From assembly GCF_000264995.1 (NCBI RefSeq), contig NW_006767434.1, forward strand, positions 1,147,725-1,211,724: a stretch of 64,000 nt of DNA. The letters are read 5' to 3'. Of the stretch, positions 52,424 through 63,517 are shown in pieces. Origin of the DNA: Punctularia strigosozonata HHB-11173 SS5. Its lineage: Eukaryota > Basidiomycota > Agaricomycetes > Corticiales > Punctulariaceae. Under the pieces are notes generated by a model that was not told the origin of the DNA, ran no database searches, and saw nothing but the letters and a program-made list of their open reading frames with translations. Position 1 is the first letter of the stretch. Every line of letters starts with the position of its first letter. Both the position numbers and the translations under genes were made by a program.

Positions 52424-53333
52424 TCATGTAGCTGACGCGACGCCGACGAGAATGCCAAAGACGACACATGTGACAGCACCGAGGGTGAGCGATATGAAGG
52501 TGATGGTGTAGCGCGCCGCTGGAAACTTGCCCTCGAGAAGAGTGCGTTGAGTGGAGAAATAGCGGACAATGCCTAGAAGCCGAACATGAGCTAGAGATGG
52601 AGGGTGCAGGCTTGCGACGCACCAATCAAGAGGGTCATCAGGCCCACGACGACTATGACGGCCCCTAATGGCCTGGCATACCTGTGTGCGGCAGTCGAGG
52701 GCTCCGTAGAGAGCTTGAAGAGCTGCACTAATGCTGTTGATAGATAGACATGCGGACATCAGGGCATGCTGCGACGTGTTGGTTACACGCACATACCAAC
52801 TCCCATGCTCGTAATGGCTATGCTGGTTCGTACGTATCTGACCAGGAGCTTTCAGAACCTGTGCCCGAACAACGGCTAGAAAAAACCTACGCCAAGAACG
52901 TCCTTTCACCCGCAAGATGATCCCTCGCTACGCTCCCGCTATTGGTCAGGACCATGTTCAATTGCAGCTTGTCCATCATAGACGTCCTCTGTGGGGGCAT
53001 GAAAGGCTTGGGGTCTGAGCGACGTTCATCACGCGTAGTGCCCGCGCCAGCGTTGGCCTGCGACTCAAGCTGGTTGTCCGCTGGTGACGGCTCCGGGGAT
53101 GCGCATCTCATTCCAGACTCCATGATGGAAGAGTGGTCCGTCCCAGTAGCAGAAGGCGGAGGGGGCGAAGGTCTGCGAGGGCTATCGACAGACTGCCGTC
53201 GTCTCGTTCGGACAGTAGCGAAGGTAAGTCGACCAAGGGTCGTCCGGCTACGCGCAGGTTTTGCACTGAGGACAAAAGGCTGGGTGCTGGAATACGTATC
53301 AGAGGAGCATCGTGTTGTCTCGGTGCCCTCCAT
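52424..53333 (-). CDS. DUF202 membrane protein B
   Basis: Reading from ATG 53333, the N-terminal half is a polar, Ser/Arg/Pro-rich tail of about 140 residues. Then comes LNMVLTNSGSVARDHLAGER, followed across an intron by TFLAYVRTSIAITSMGV, and, after two more introns, VQLFKLS, YARPLGAVIVVVGLMTLLIG and IVRYFSTQRTLLEGKFPAAR with a last helix to the TGA at 52424. This is the same DUF202 core as gene A (LVNNGSVARDHLASERTFMA). The long N terminus is unlike gene A's. It is intact as far as I can read it. The role is unknown; stand-alone DUF202 proteins are small integral membrane proteins. Confidence 0.82.
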
Positions 53334-53529
53334 TGCCGATGCTGGAATTCCGAATAGCACTATCGAGCATGACCGCGGACCGCGAAGAAAGTGGGAGCGA
53401 AAACTGACCGTGAGTACGCTGAAGTATGTAATTGGATCACTATTGATAGGGCGGTAAGGTTGAAATAACCTCAGATAAAGTTAGGATTATCAAGCGTCTA
53501 AATTAGGGACAAGATTATCTAAAACCTTT

Positions 53530-55011
53530 CTACTGAGAATTACTGGGAGCGAAGCGACCGAACCCGTCTTTACGCTCCCACATCTCCTTGGCAAGATCCC
53601 CACTCATCCATACACCACCCCGAGGATCGTCCGCTGTAAGTCCAAAGCAATGTCGTGTGGGGAAGGTCATGTGCGACCCGGAGCCAAGGTACACGCAATT
53701 GACCGATTTCACCTCCGACCCGGACGGCAAGGCGGGAGTGAAGTCGACGTCCATGAGCTTCATGTTCCGCCAATTGGTGATCACGTTCCAAAGCCCGCTC
53801 GGTTCCATGAACATAGTCATCTTGCGGAAGTTGATGGGAGAAAGACGCCAGCGAAGATAGTCTTCTGTCGCCGCCTGCGATGTCTGCTCCTGTAGAATTC
53901 GACGAACGAGGAGCGCGAGCGCTCCCAGAGACATAGATGATATCTCTTTGACTGGTCGTGATAGAACGACCCCGTAGGCTGCATTTCCGAGGTATACAGG
54001 CGGGACAAGTGACGGCACTTGACTGCGGATGTTGGCCGAGTACATCAGACTGAATGATCTCTGAGAAGTTTCCGACGGGTACATGCCCTGGAAGAGATCG
54101 TTGAGCGCAATCAGACAGAAGAAATTTATTGAACTGACCTTCAACGTGAAGGCGACTAATGCATCGCTAGTGCTAACCCATTCTCCCGTTTGCTCCCCTA
54201 GTTCATTCCTAATGTCGTCCATGGCTTGCTGTTTGATACGCTCAACTTCCTTTTGCGGTACGTACAGTTCCCGGACCTCGTACTTCGGGTAGCGGATCCG
54301 GTCCCACAGCATGCATGCCACAAAAGTCAGCATCTGGAAGAAGTTGAACAACCTCCAGCCCACAACCGCGGGAGGTTGAGGCACGTCCTTGAACTTCGCG
54401 AAGGGTTCTGGGATAGGATCAATGGGAGCCACCTCCTCTCCATGCAGAGTCTGGAGAAGCGCGTTCAAGACCACTTTGACTCCATGGCCATCTGCGAGGA
54501 CGTGAGGGATAGTCAGGCCGACAATGCTGGCGTCTTCGAAGTTCGTGAGCTGTAATGCCGCGTTCGGAATGTCTTTGGTGAACAGATCGTTCATCGAGCG
54601 ACATGCCGGGTCGGAATATAAATCGTAGGGGAAGTGCTTGATGGTGCATTGGATGCTGTCTGCAGATATCTTGGGATAATCGTATCGAGAGGCGATCGGT
54701 GCGTTCACCGCCAAGTGTCTGAACCCGTATCGGTTGGCCGATTTCGGGACGTGAAACTCCCATTCCTGAGTTTCGTAGAGGATGTCTCCCGTTAGTTCGC
54801 GTCGAGACCGAACAGACCACGTGCGTACCTTGCCATTGTTCCTCAGCCGCGCCGAGAGAATCGGCCAGTCCGAGTTCAACTTCGCCCACGCGTGCTCAAG
54901 TATGAGAGGGTCCAACGGTGCGTCAAGGACCCAGCCAATCACCAGTATGGAGTGCTTCTCGTTGCCGCTCGTGTCGAAAGATCCTGCTGCGATGATCTGT
55001 ACGTCTTCCAT
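53530..55011 (-). CDS. BAHD-like acyltransferase (transferase family)
   Basis: The frame is open for 493 codons from ATG 55011. Within it a 51-nt stretch (54088-54138) has perfect intron borders (GTCAGT..TTCCAG), so the spliced protein would be 476 aa. The catalytic HxxxDG motif of BAHD acyltransferases is HVLADG (near residue 180). The start (VQIIAAGSFDTSGNEKHSIL, then LEHAWAKLNSDWPILSARLR) and the LGNAAYGVVLSR segment fit the condensation fold seen in fungal acyl- and trichothecene-type acetyltransferases. The plant DFGWG motif is replaced by DVDFTPALPSG. The usual role is to move an acyl group from CoA to an alcohol or amine of a secondary metabolite. No other biosynthetic gene lies next to it here, so the substrate is unknown. 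Confidence 0.82.
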   Translation of the reverse strand: MEDVQIIAAGSFDTSGNEKHSILVIGWVLDAPLDPLILEHAWAKLNSDWPILSARLRNNGKVRTWSVRSRRELTGDILYETQEWEFHVPKSANRYGFRHLAVNAPIASRYDYPKISADSIQCTIKHFPYDLYSDPACRSMNDLFTKDIPNAALQLTNFEDASIVGLTIPHVLADGHGVKVVLNALLQTLHGEEVAPIDPIPEPFAKFKDVPQPPAVVGWRLFNFFQMLTFVACMLWDRIRYPKYEVRELYVPQKEVERIKQQAMDDIRNELGEQTGEWVSTSDALVAFTLKVSSINFFCLIALNDLFQGMYPSETSQRSFSLMYSANIRSQVPSLVPPVYLGNAAYGVVLSRPVKEISSMSLGALALLVRRILQEQTSQAATEDYLRWRLSPINFRKMTMFMEPSGLWNVITNWRNMKLMDVDFTPALPSGSEVKSVNCVYLGSGSHMTFPTRHCFGLTADDPRGGVWMSGDLAKEMWERKDGFGRFAPSNSQ

Positions 55012-55895
55012 GTCCCAGGTCCGCTACTCCGAGGCAACTGGCTGGACAAGAGTATCGGATGCTGAGGTGGCGAGAGAGTGCGAGCCCGGGACGAAGCAGC
55101 CTAGAAACCCCATTCGCTGGCGCCTAAATCAAACCATCTTCGCTGATAGATGTCCGATGATCAACAGAAAAAGGCGGAACGAGAGCTTCGAAACGGTCAA
55201 CGAAACCCCCCTGCGGCTGCGTTGTCATGTTGGTCTGGTCAACACGGTGTATGGAGCAAAAGTGAACGTTTTGTACATATTCACGCGCACGCGGTCCAAA
55301 TTTCGATCCCGAGCTTGACGACTGGAAAAAAGGCGGGTGCCCCCCGCCTTCACCTTCGCTTGCATTGCCATTGCACGAGTAGATCGCATTAAAAAAAGAG
55401 TTTGACACGGTTAAAGCGCATCGCCACGAACTTAGCACCGCCACGGTTGCTGATGCTTACTAATTACCGGCATCCGAGATACATGAGCAAGCTCAGGTAA
55501 CACTCCCCACGGGAGGGCGCTCCCGATCATGTGAGTTGTTGCAATGTTCACTGTTGTGGCTGTTGTAAGGATCGTCCTCGCAGCAGGCGCGGCTTTTTTC
55601 CAGTATTTACGCCCTCTCCGGCAGGGTAAACACGCACGGCAAAACCACCGGACTAATGCAAATAAGTATGTTATACGAGGTATACGGATACGCATGGGGC
55701 TAGGCTACACACGACTATAATGTGATATCTACGTGGGGTAAAAACATGATGCATGATGTACTCTACAATGCTGAGCATATGTCGCTGGCGGAATCCACAG
55801 CCTATGCCGAAACGGAGGGTCAAGAAACGTGGCGGTAACTTATAGATACATCCAGAAGAGGTGGTGAGGGGTAGGAAGAGCAGAACATCACGATA
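55012..55895. other. Intergenic region with a short GC hairpin
   Basis: I see no gene in about 880 bp. AAGGCGGG (55330-55337) and CCCGCCTT (55343-55350) form an 8-bp stem near the acyltransferase promoter. Confidence 0.5.
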
Positions 55896-58800
55896 TCAAG
55901 TCAATTTCGAGGTGTTGGGAGGCGCCGTTCCGGGCTTAGGCGTCGGCATCGTAAGCCATCCTCCCGCTTCCCAATTGCCGCCCGGGCGATATAGGTTCGC
56001 GAGCCGTTGCGCGGGGTCTTCGATACCGCGCAGTAGCACGGTGAGCCGCTTGAAGTCGATAGGTTTGAGGATCCATCCGTCGAGGCCGTAGCCGCACAGA
56101 GCGCTATACTGAGACTCGTGTAGTGAAGCCGAGACGGCGAATATGGGCAGACGCCCGTTGAGGCGATGTGATGCTCGAGTGTCGCTGATCCCGATGACCG
56201 CACTCTTCTCCAACTCTCGTATACTGCGCGTGGCATCAAACCCGTTCAAAATCGGCATCCTGGGTGACGGTAAGCGAAGTTCAGTCAGCGAGTCTTAAGC
56301 AAGCACGTACTGTACGTCCATGAGGATGCAATCAAACTGATCGTCCTCCCGCACTTTGTCGACGCCTTCTTGACCGTTGCATGTATTCTCAACGGTATGG
56401 CCGCTCAGGGTAAGGCGCTTGGACAGTATGACCCGATTGATTTCATCGTCCTGGGTGACGAGTGATGAGGAACGGAAGATCATTGGAGTTCCACCACTTA
56501 CCTCAACCACCAGTATGCGCAGGGGACGTTCATTGCGCTCCGATGGTTTCTTCGGCGGGCTGGGTGAACTGCGTGATATTTGAGGAGTAGCGGATGCCAG
56601 AGGTTCTTTTCTAGCTTTGGCGACCCTTTGATCGAGCTCCTGTACGTCCATTTTTACACCCCTTACGGGTGTTTTTGAATCTGTAACGAGAAATTGGCCG
56701 GATCGCGCGGACGGCATCCGTTCGATGTGCCCCGGCGGACTCCTCCTCGCACCGACTCTCGCTCCAGGCGTGGCAACCGAAGGTGACGATGGAGCACCAC
56801 CACCCAGGGCTTCTACGAGATCATCAATGTCGCTCCCACCCGACAGTGGAACGGAGCCCCCACTATTGGTCCGCGACCTAATGTGGGACTTCCCGGACGA
56901 GCCGGAGGAGACGGAGGAGGCTCCTCCGCGTTCGGCGAGCGCAAAGGGGATGAGGAACGAGAACCTGCTTCCTTGCCCGATCTTAGAGTCGACTCGTAGT
57001 TGGCCTCCAAGCTGTTCGACGATCCTGGCAACGACAGCCAAGCCCAACCCTGAAACGCCGTCAGCATATTCTCCGGATGCATGGGATCGATTTCGTACCG
57101 AGTCCTTCCTGGGGTCTCTCTTGAACGGATTCCACTTGCTCGAACTCGCGGAATATGCTCTCCAGTTTCGAACTTGAAATCCCGCGCCCGGTGTCAGAGA
57201 CGACGATCTCGACGGCAACTTCGTGCGATGGTTCTCGTAGCCCTTCCGTTTCGTCGTATGTACGGCACTCCACGATAACACCGCCCTCGTCCGTGTATTT
57301 CACTGGAACCAATCAGCGAAGGACATGCGCGCATCAAGACGATTTCGCCTACCCGCGTTAGCCGTTAGGTTCGCAACGACAGTCTTGATTTTCTTCGCAT
57401 CGCCCAATACGGTCTTCGGGCAACCAGTGAGGTCCACAGTGAACGACAGGTTTCTTCTGGCCGCTTCGTTCTTGTACAGCACCGTCGCGTCCAAGATCGT
57501 GGACCTCAGGTCCAAAGGCTCGCTGAATGTGGTTTCGTGGCCACTTTCGAGCCGAGTGAGGTCCTGCAGGCGTATTGAGCAAGAGCGGCAAAGATGGGCG
57601 AAACCACTCACCAGCAAGTCATTGATGGTGAACAGGAGGCTCTACACCAGCAACTTCAGTGAGAACATCTCGGACGCATGAGCAAGAGTCTCTCACCTTG
57701 GAGGCTGCATGAGATCGGCTAAGGTTATCTCTGGTTTCCGTATCAAGCGGGCCGTTCATAGCCATCTCGAGGTAGCTACAAACGAGTGTCAACCCCCCAA
57801 ATGCCAATAGCTGAGCACCATCGCGCACTTGATAATGTGGTTCAACGGCGTCCGGACTATAACCGAACGACAGATGAGTTACTCCCATCGTGTAAACAGC
57901 GGATGGCACGCACCCTCATGGCTCGCGTTAGACAACAATATATTGGTGAGCTTCGTCGTCTGCAGCGCGGACTCCTTCTGCCTCCAAACCTCGATAAACT
58001 TGCCGTACACAAGCGCCAACACGCCGGCCGTCTCCAGCTGCTCATCCGTCCACTGCCGCGATCGGCCCGCGACGACCTGGGACCAAACCTTGAAAGACGT
58101 CCTGGGCTCGAGCCTAGACTGCACGTCGCCTACGTCCTCCTTGTGGGGCCGTCCGGCCCAATGCACCTCCCGTGGCTGCCCCTTCCGCAAGAACGCGATG
58201 AAATCCTTGCCCCCGGTAGACAGGGGCACGTATAGCAAGCCCGCGATAACCTCGAGCCCGGTGGATAGCTCGAGGTCCGGAAAGTCGGCAGTCAGCGCTT
58301 GAGAGACTTGGACGGTTCTGAGCGGGGCAGATGGATGATCAGTCCTCCGTCTCGTCGATGGACGCCGGAAGACGTACGTATACCGCTTTAGGCGTAAGTA
58401 CTCCGCGACCACGAGTATCTCCTGGCTGTTCTGATTAGGTCCGATGATCTTGGCTCCCTGGCCGACGACGAGCATGCCATAGTCAGCGTCGAAGAGTTGG
58501 AGGAGGTCGTCGGCGTTGGACACGATATATCCCGTCGGATGCTGGTCGCTAGTCGCGGTGTTTATCTGGTGAACAGGGAATAAACAGCCTGGGGAGAATT
58601 CGACAGGATGCACGATACGCACGAGTTTCCTCGTGTGTAAACGGCGAGCATAACTCAGCCTCTCGATATTGCGGGAAATAGACTGGCTCAGGAGTCGCAG
58701 CATCTGCCTGACCAGGAACGAGACGCGCATGCCCGACGGACCATACGAGTGGCAGGCTACCAGGCCCCACAAGGTACCGAAAGCCATGATGGACTACGCC

Positions 58801-61610
58801 GGAGCGGGGTTGTACGTTCAGTCGAGTTCTCGTCTGAGAGCAGCTCGCGACTCACGATCGACATCGAGGCGCGAACTCCCATGTTGCCCAGATCTATGGC
58901 CGAGGTGTTAAGAAGATGCCAAACCTGTGATGGCGCACTTGCACTTTAAATGGATAGGGCTCATGGCCCTAAGGTAGCAATGCGTCATGTTCTGTGCGGG
59001 AGCCCTCTGAGCACTGCTTTACTGCGACGATAGACGGGAATGGGACCTCACCAGCGGTTGCTCCAAATCGGACCTATCCCGTACAACAAGGCGTGCGGTA
59101 GGCTGGTCACGATCATAAAGCGTCCGAACTTTGTTTATCGCATAGAGCTCCCGAGCCTGAACCCAAGCGATCAGCAACGCCTCATCCGAGCAACACCGCC
59201 GAAGATATATACACTCACCTGAGCGGGGATATCGCTCGCCGGAAAGTGCAGGCCCATATACAAATCGTGGGTCTGATGCCAATCCACGAGCTCCGCGACG
59301 ACCTGGCCGTTCCACACCTCGTCGAACTGATATATCAGCACCCGATGGAACTGCGTCACGTCCTTGATCACGCCGACGCATATCTTCAAAAACGTCTCCA
59401 GGTCCTCCGCGGCCCCGAGCTGCTCGTTGATCTGCGTCATGATTGCGAATATGTCCATCATCCCGACCCCGTTCGCGGCCGCGCCGCCTCTGCGGCCCCT
59501 CGCGCGCCGACCGGCGCCGGGCCTCTCGCCGATCGGGGGCAGCGACGGCACCAACGGCGCATGGTCGGCTCCCGCGGCGCGCGACATGCGGCGAAGGCGC
59601 TCGAGAGCGAGCAGCGGCTTGGCGCGGTTCGTCGTGCTCTCGAGGATGTGCTGTGGATGCGGCATCCAGCTCTCGTCCAAGTGCGGGAGCATGAACGGCC
59701 GCAGATGGCCGCCGGCGTTCCCGAGGTGCAGCCGGGGCGACCGGTTGTCTCCTCCCCTCGAGCTCGAGAGCTCGGCCGCCGTCGACCCCGACAGGGAACG
59801 TCCCTGCTCGACGACGCCGAACGGCGAGCTGTTGCGGGGCGAGCTGTCGGTCGAGATGAGCGTTTGCGCGGACGAGTCCGACCCGCGGCTGCCGAGGCTC
59901 GGGTGGCTCAGGGAAGAACCCGAGACGGAGGTGCCTGGGCTGCTGGCGTTCGCCGCGCTTGCGAGCCCGCTGCTCCCGGTGCTGACTTGCGCGCTCCCTC
60001 CCGTCCCAGTGCTCTCCGGCGCGCTGCTCCCTTCGGTGCCAACGCTCTCCCGCGTGCTGCCCGTACCGGACGACTGCGCGCTGCTGCCTTCGGTGCGGGA
60101 CGAAGGCGAGGGAATCCCGGATTCGAACGCCGTTTCGTCGAAAGGCGGGTACAGGGGGTTGTGCACGTCCCGCTCCAGCTCGAATTCGAGTATGACGAGC
60201 TGCGATGTGTCCGTGGCACCGTCGCTGTTGGTCACAGGCGTCGGCCGGTGGGCGGCACACCAGCACGTCCACGATGCCCGACCATCAGGCCCGGGACTCG
60301 GATCTCGGCGAGATGCCGTGCCGGGTTCGCCCCATCCGCTGAGGAGGAAAACTTGCGGGCCGTCATCCTGGTCCCCGCTGAGATTGTTAAGGAACTGGAT
60401 GTTGTCGAAGAGGAGGTCCGCCTCAGCGTCTGGAAGCACGTCCGATAAGCACGGCAGTTCGAAAAGGTACTTCGGAGACAGGTTGAGGATCTGCTTCGAG
60501 TTCTGTTGTCGGGAAGAGCGGGAGTCAATCGCGCGTAGATTCGTCGATCGGGAGAGTGGCGCTTCGCTGCTCACCTCAGAAACCTGCCGTACGATCAACG
60601 TGTCGGATTCAAAGTCTTCTTCGACAGCGATCAGTACGCCGAAAGCCTGTATGGCGCCAGGTGTTCGGATTGGCTATGCGAGCGGCAAAAATGGGTATTA
60701 TTAATAAGGTTTGAGAACGACTCGAGGAAAGCGATCATACCTCATCCTCGCATTTGAGCAATTTGCCTTCACGGCCCGTCACGACGTGGTGCCCATCGGC
60801 CATCTCCACATGTTCCAATTTGTGCGTCACAACAAGCCTCTCCTCCTCCGTCTCCCCTCTCGCCTCGGCGGCCTCACGCGCGGACTCGGCCCAGGCCGGG
60901 TCGTCAGAAAAATCCACAGTGCGTTGCGTAGGTGGAATGGTTCCTGGCGTCGGGCCAAGATGGACGATGCCGCTCTGGGGGATGGTTGACACGACGCCAG
61001 GGACCTGCGACTCGGAACCCGACCCATATTCTGACACCTCGTCCTCTTCGTCCGAGCCGCCATCGGACGACCCCGAGACCGCCGTGTAGTAATCTGGTTC
61101 TGGGGACGCCGTGCCCGAAGTAGAAGGTGGGTGACGGGGAGGAGAAGCTGACAGGAGGCCTGTGCCGGTTTGCACGACTGAGACGGCCGCGTGCGCTATA
61201 CCAGAGGTCCCGGCGGCGATCATGACCGACGACGGTGCCTGTGTAGGTAACGGGCGTGCGTCTCCGGCTGCAGCACCATCCCTCCCGCCTGCACCTTGTT
61301 CCTCTGCAGCTCCGGTGTTGTTAGTCCGCGCTTCTTCTGATCGGTGCTCATCCGACGACAGCCACTCGCGTGTTCTATTGCTCGTGCTCCTCAGCGTGGG
61401 CTCGACGATGGTCGGACCGTGGGTTGTTTGCAGCATAGGGGTAGTTTGGCTGCCACTGGCCTGCTGGATCTCCTTCGACAACAATGAGCGTACGGGATAC
61501 ACGAATGACGCGGTGACCGTCGTGGAAGAGCCAGTGCTCGTCGATCCGGACGTCGAGCTCGCCCTGGAGCGCCCCGGTGGCTGGCGCCCTGCTTCGTCTG
61601 GGTGAGCCAT
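55896..61610 (-). CDS. fphA: Fungal phytochrome hybrid histidine kinase
   Basis: Exon 1 (60741-61610) gives 290 residues, mostly disordered, ending in KCEDE. Exon 2 (59219-60673) goes on PIRTPGAIQAFGVLIAVEED. The Cys at residue 287 lies where fungal phytochromes attach biliverdin. PAS, GAF (FPASDIPAQARELYAINKVR) and PHY (LWGLVACHSYG, then the tongue with EPRTSFKVW) domains follow. The kinase has its His in SHEVRTPLNHIINYLEMAMN, N box NLTANAVKYTDEGG, VVSDTGRGIS, FREFEQVES and LGLAVVARIVEQLGG. A receiver domain (DDEINRVILSKRL, LMDVQMPILNGFDATR, LKPID) ends the protein. It should be a cytosolic or nuclear red/far-red sensor that signals by His-Asp relay. A Ser/Gly/Thr-rich insert of about 220 residues separates PAS and GAF. 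One junction near 58.93 kb does not resolve in frame with a plain GT-AG intron. At least twelve exons. Confidence 0.95.
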
Positions 61611-62293
61611 GGCGGCGGTAGGCAATGAACTGGCAGGCCAAAATCAGGCTCGACCCCGCGACGGGTGATGTCACATCACGGGACATAATCTCGACGACCG
61701 ATCGCAGCGTTCCGCAGAGTCGGCCGTCGAAGCCGTCCATCGGAACCAAACCATGGTCCCTCCGTTCGACCTCTCTTCATCATTTGCCACCTTCAGGACG
61801 TCGACATCATAAGACTAGGAGCATCCAGGTCGACGAACAATCTAGCAAGATGCCACGTGGTCGCGCTCAGATAACCACGTGCGGGCACGTGCCGGAGCTG
61901 ATGCGGTTGGTGGAGCTTGCGAGCTATCATATTATGATGTCGGTCTCCGATCCCGGAGCTGATAGGGTGTTCCGCGTCCGCGTCACCTTCGGCACTCTCT
62001 ACGATTACATGAGCGCCCGTTGAAACGAGGGTGTCCAGCCTTGCAGTTCGGAGGCACGCAATCGAAGTGAACCTGTAATCCGACGGAAGGCCAACGGTAC
62101 CTGCGAAACTTCTGGGTCGTCCGCAGCAACGTTACAAATGCGATCATTTGAGTGGATTGCGGCCCCACTACCCTGACCCCCTTGTGACATTGTCCCGTCT
62201 GGCCCACTCAAGCACCCGCCTTCCCCCAGTTTCCCGCTTAAAAGACGAGACATCGACAATCGTGCGGATACATCAACTCGACATCTCAACACG
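61611..62293. promoter_or_regulatory. Divergent region, phytochrome and aldo/keto reductase
   Basis: This 683-bp stretch separates two genes read in opposite directions and should hold both promoters. Short frames here carry no recognisable protein. Confidence 0.5.
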
Positions 62294-63517
62294 ATGTCAA
62301 CTCTCTCCAAGCTCCCCCTTCGCAGACTGGGCCGCAATGGCCCTGAGGTCAGCGCGCTCGGTCTCGGTACCATGGGTGCGTCAAACCTCGCTGCCGAGAG
62401 TTATAGCCGCCCTAAAACGAGGCTGCAGCTATCGGTGCCTTTTACGGCAAGACCGACGTGAACGCGGCGATGAATGCGCTCACCTACGCCGCGGACCGCG
62501 GCATGACGTTCTGGGACTGCGCGGATATCTACGGAACCTGTAGGTGTGCCATCCAGACCAAGCTATGGACGAACGACCGATCTCGCGCCCGTGTGTAGCT
62601 GAGGCAACTCTCGGCAAGTGGTTCAAGGAGACCGGCCGGCGAAACGAGATCTTCCTCGCGACCAAGTTCGGCGGATGGGACCCGGCCAAGGGGTACACCA
62701 GCGGCGCGATCTCCCGCCCATCCTACGTCAAGCATGCCGTCAAGCGCTCGTTCGAGCAGCTCGGCGTCGACCACATCGATCTCTTCTACCAGCACCGCGT
62801 CGACCCCAAGGTGCCCATCGAGATCGTCTTCGAGGCTCTGCGCGAGTACGTCGAGGCCGGGAAGATCAAGTGGCTCGGCCTCTCCGAGTGCAGCGTCGAG
62901 ACGCTCGAGCGCGCCAAGGCCGTTCCCGGGCTGGGCGAGAAGCTCGTCGCGGTGCAGATGGAGTACAGCCCGTTCACCCTCGAGATCGAGAAGGACGGGT
63001 TCGCGGCCGCAGCGGACAGGCTCGGTGTGTCGGTCGTGGCGTACAGCCCGCTTGGCCGGGGCCTCGCCAGCGGCAAGTACCGATCCCGAGCCGACTTCGA
63101 TGAGACCGATCTGCGCCTCTGGCTCCCCCGCTTTTCCGAAGAGAACTTTCCGAAGAACCTGTTGGTCGTGGACAAGCTGCAGGAGATCGCGAACAAGTAC
63201 GGCGCGACGCCGAGTCAGGTCACTCTGGCGTGGATCTTGGCCGAGCATCCTACGTGTAAGTCGCCCGGGTTCATCCTGATTACGATGCTGATCATAATCG
63301 TCCAGGGGTGGCTATTCCGGGCTCGCGGACGGCCGAACGTATCGAAGAGAACGCACGCGGCGCCGAGCTCGTCCTTCCTCCCGAGGCGATTAAGGAGATC
63401 CGCGACCTCACGGAGAACGCAGAGGTGGTCGGCGCGCGTTACCCTGACTCGACAATCGCGACTGTGGAGGGCAACTGTCTGCCACTCAAGGAGTGGAAAG
63501 GGGAGGAGAACCTGTAA
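62294..63517 (+). CDS. Aldo/keto reductase (intact copy, 353 aa)
   Basis: Four exons, 62294-62375, 62429-62539, 62599-63255 and 63306-63517, join in frame. The protein starts MSTLSKLPLRRLGRNGPEVS. It carries the AKR catalytic tetrad: Asp and Tyr in FWDCADIYG, Lys in FLATKFGG, His in YQHRVDPKV. Cofactor-binding segments SECSVETLERAKAV, AYSPLGRGLASGKY and WVAIPGSRTAERIEEN complete the TIM-barrel fold. This matches the YakC/AKR13-type group, NADPH-dependent enzymes that reduce aldehydes and ketones in the cytosol. The physiological substrate is unknown. It is divergent from the phytochrome gene. A decayed copy with the same exon borders lies at 34928-36136. Confidence 0.93.

Noticed and set aside
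53530-55895. Secondary-metabolite gene cluster around the acyltransferase
   Set aside because: No polyketide synthase, terpene cyclase, P450 or other biosynthetic gene is adjacent, so a cluster cannot be supported.
59246-60448. 400-codon plus-strand frame opposite the phytochrome
   Set aside because: It is the antisense shadow of a GC-rich real exon. It is Arg/Ala-rich with no conserved pattern, while the minus strand reads PAS and GAF motifs.
61853-62023. Short plus-strand frame between phytochrome and aldo/keto reductase
   Set aside because: Under 60 codons, no conserved pattern, no upstream context; a chance frame is sufficient explanation.
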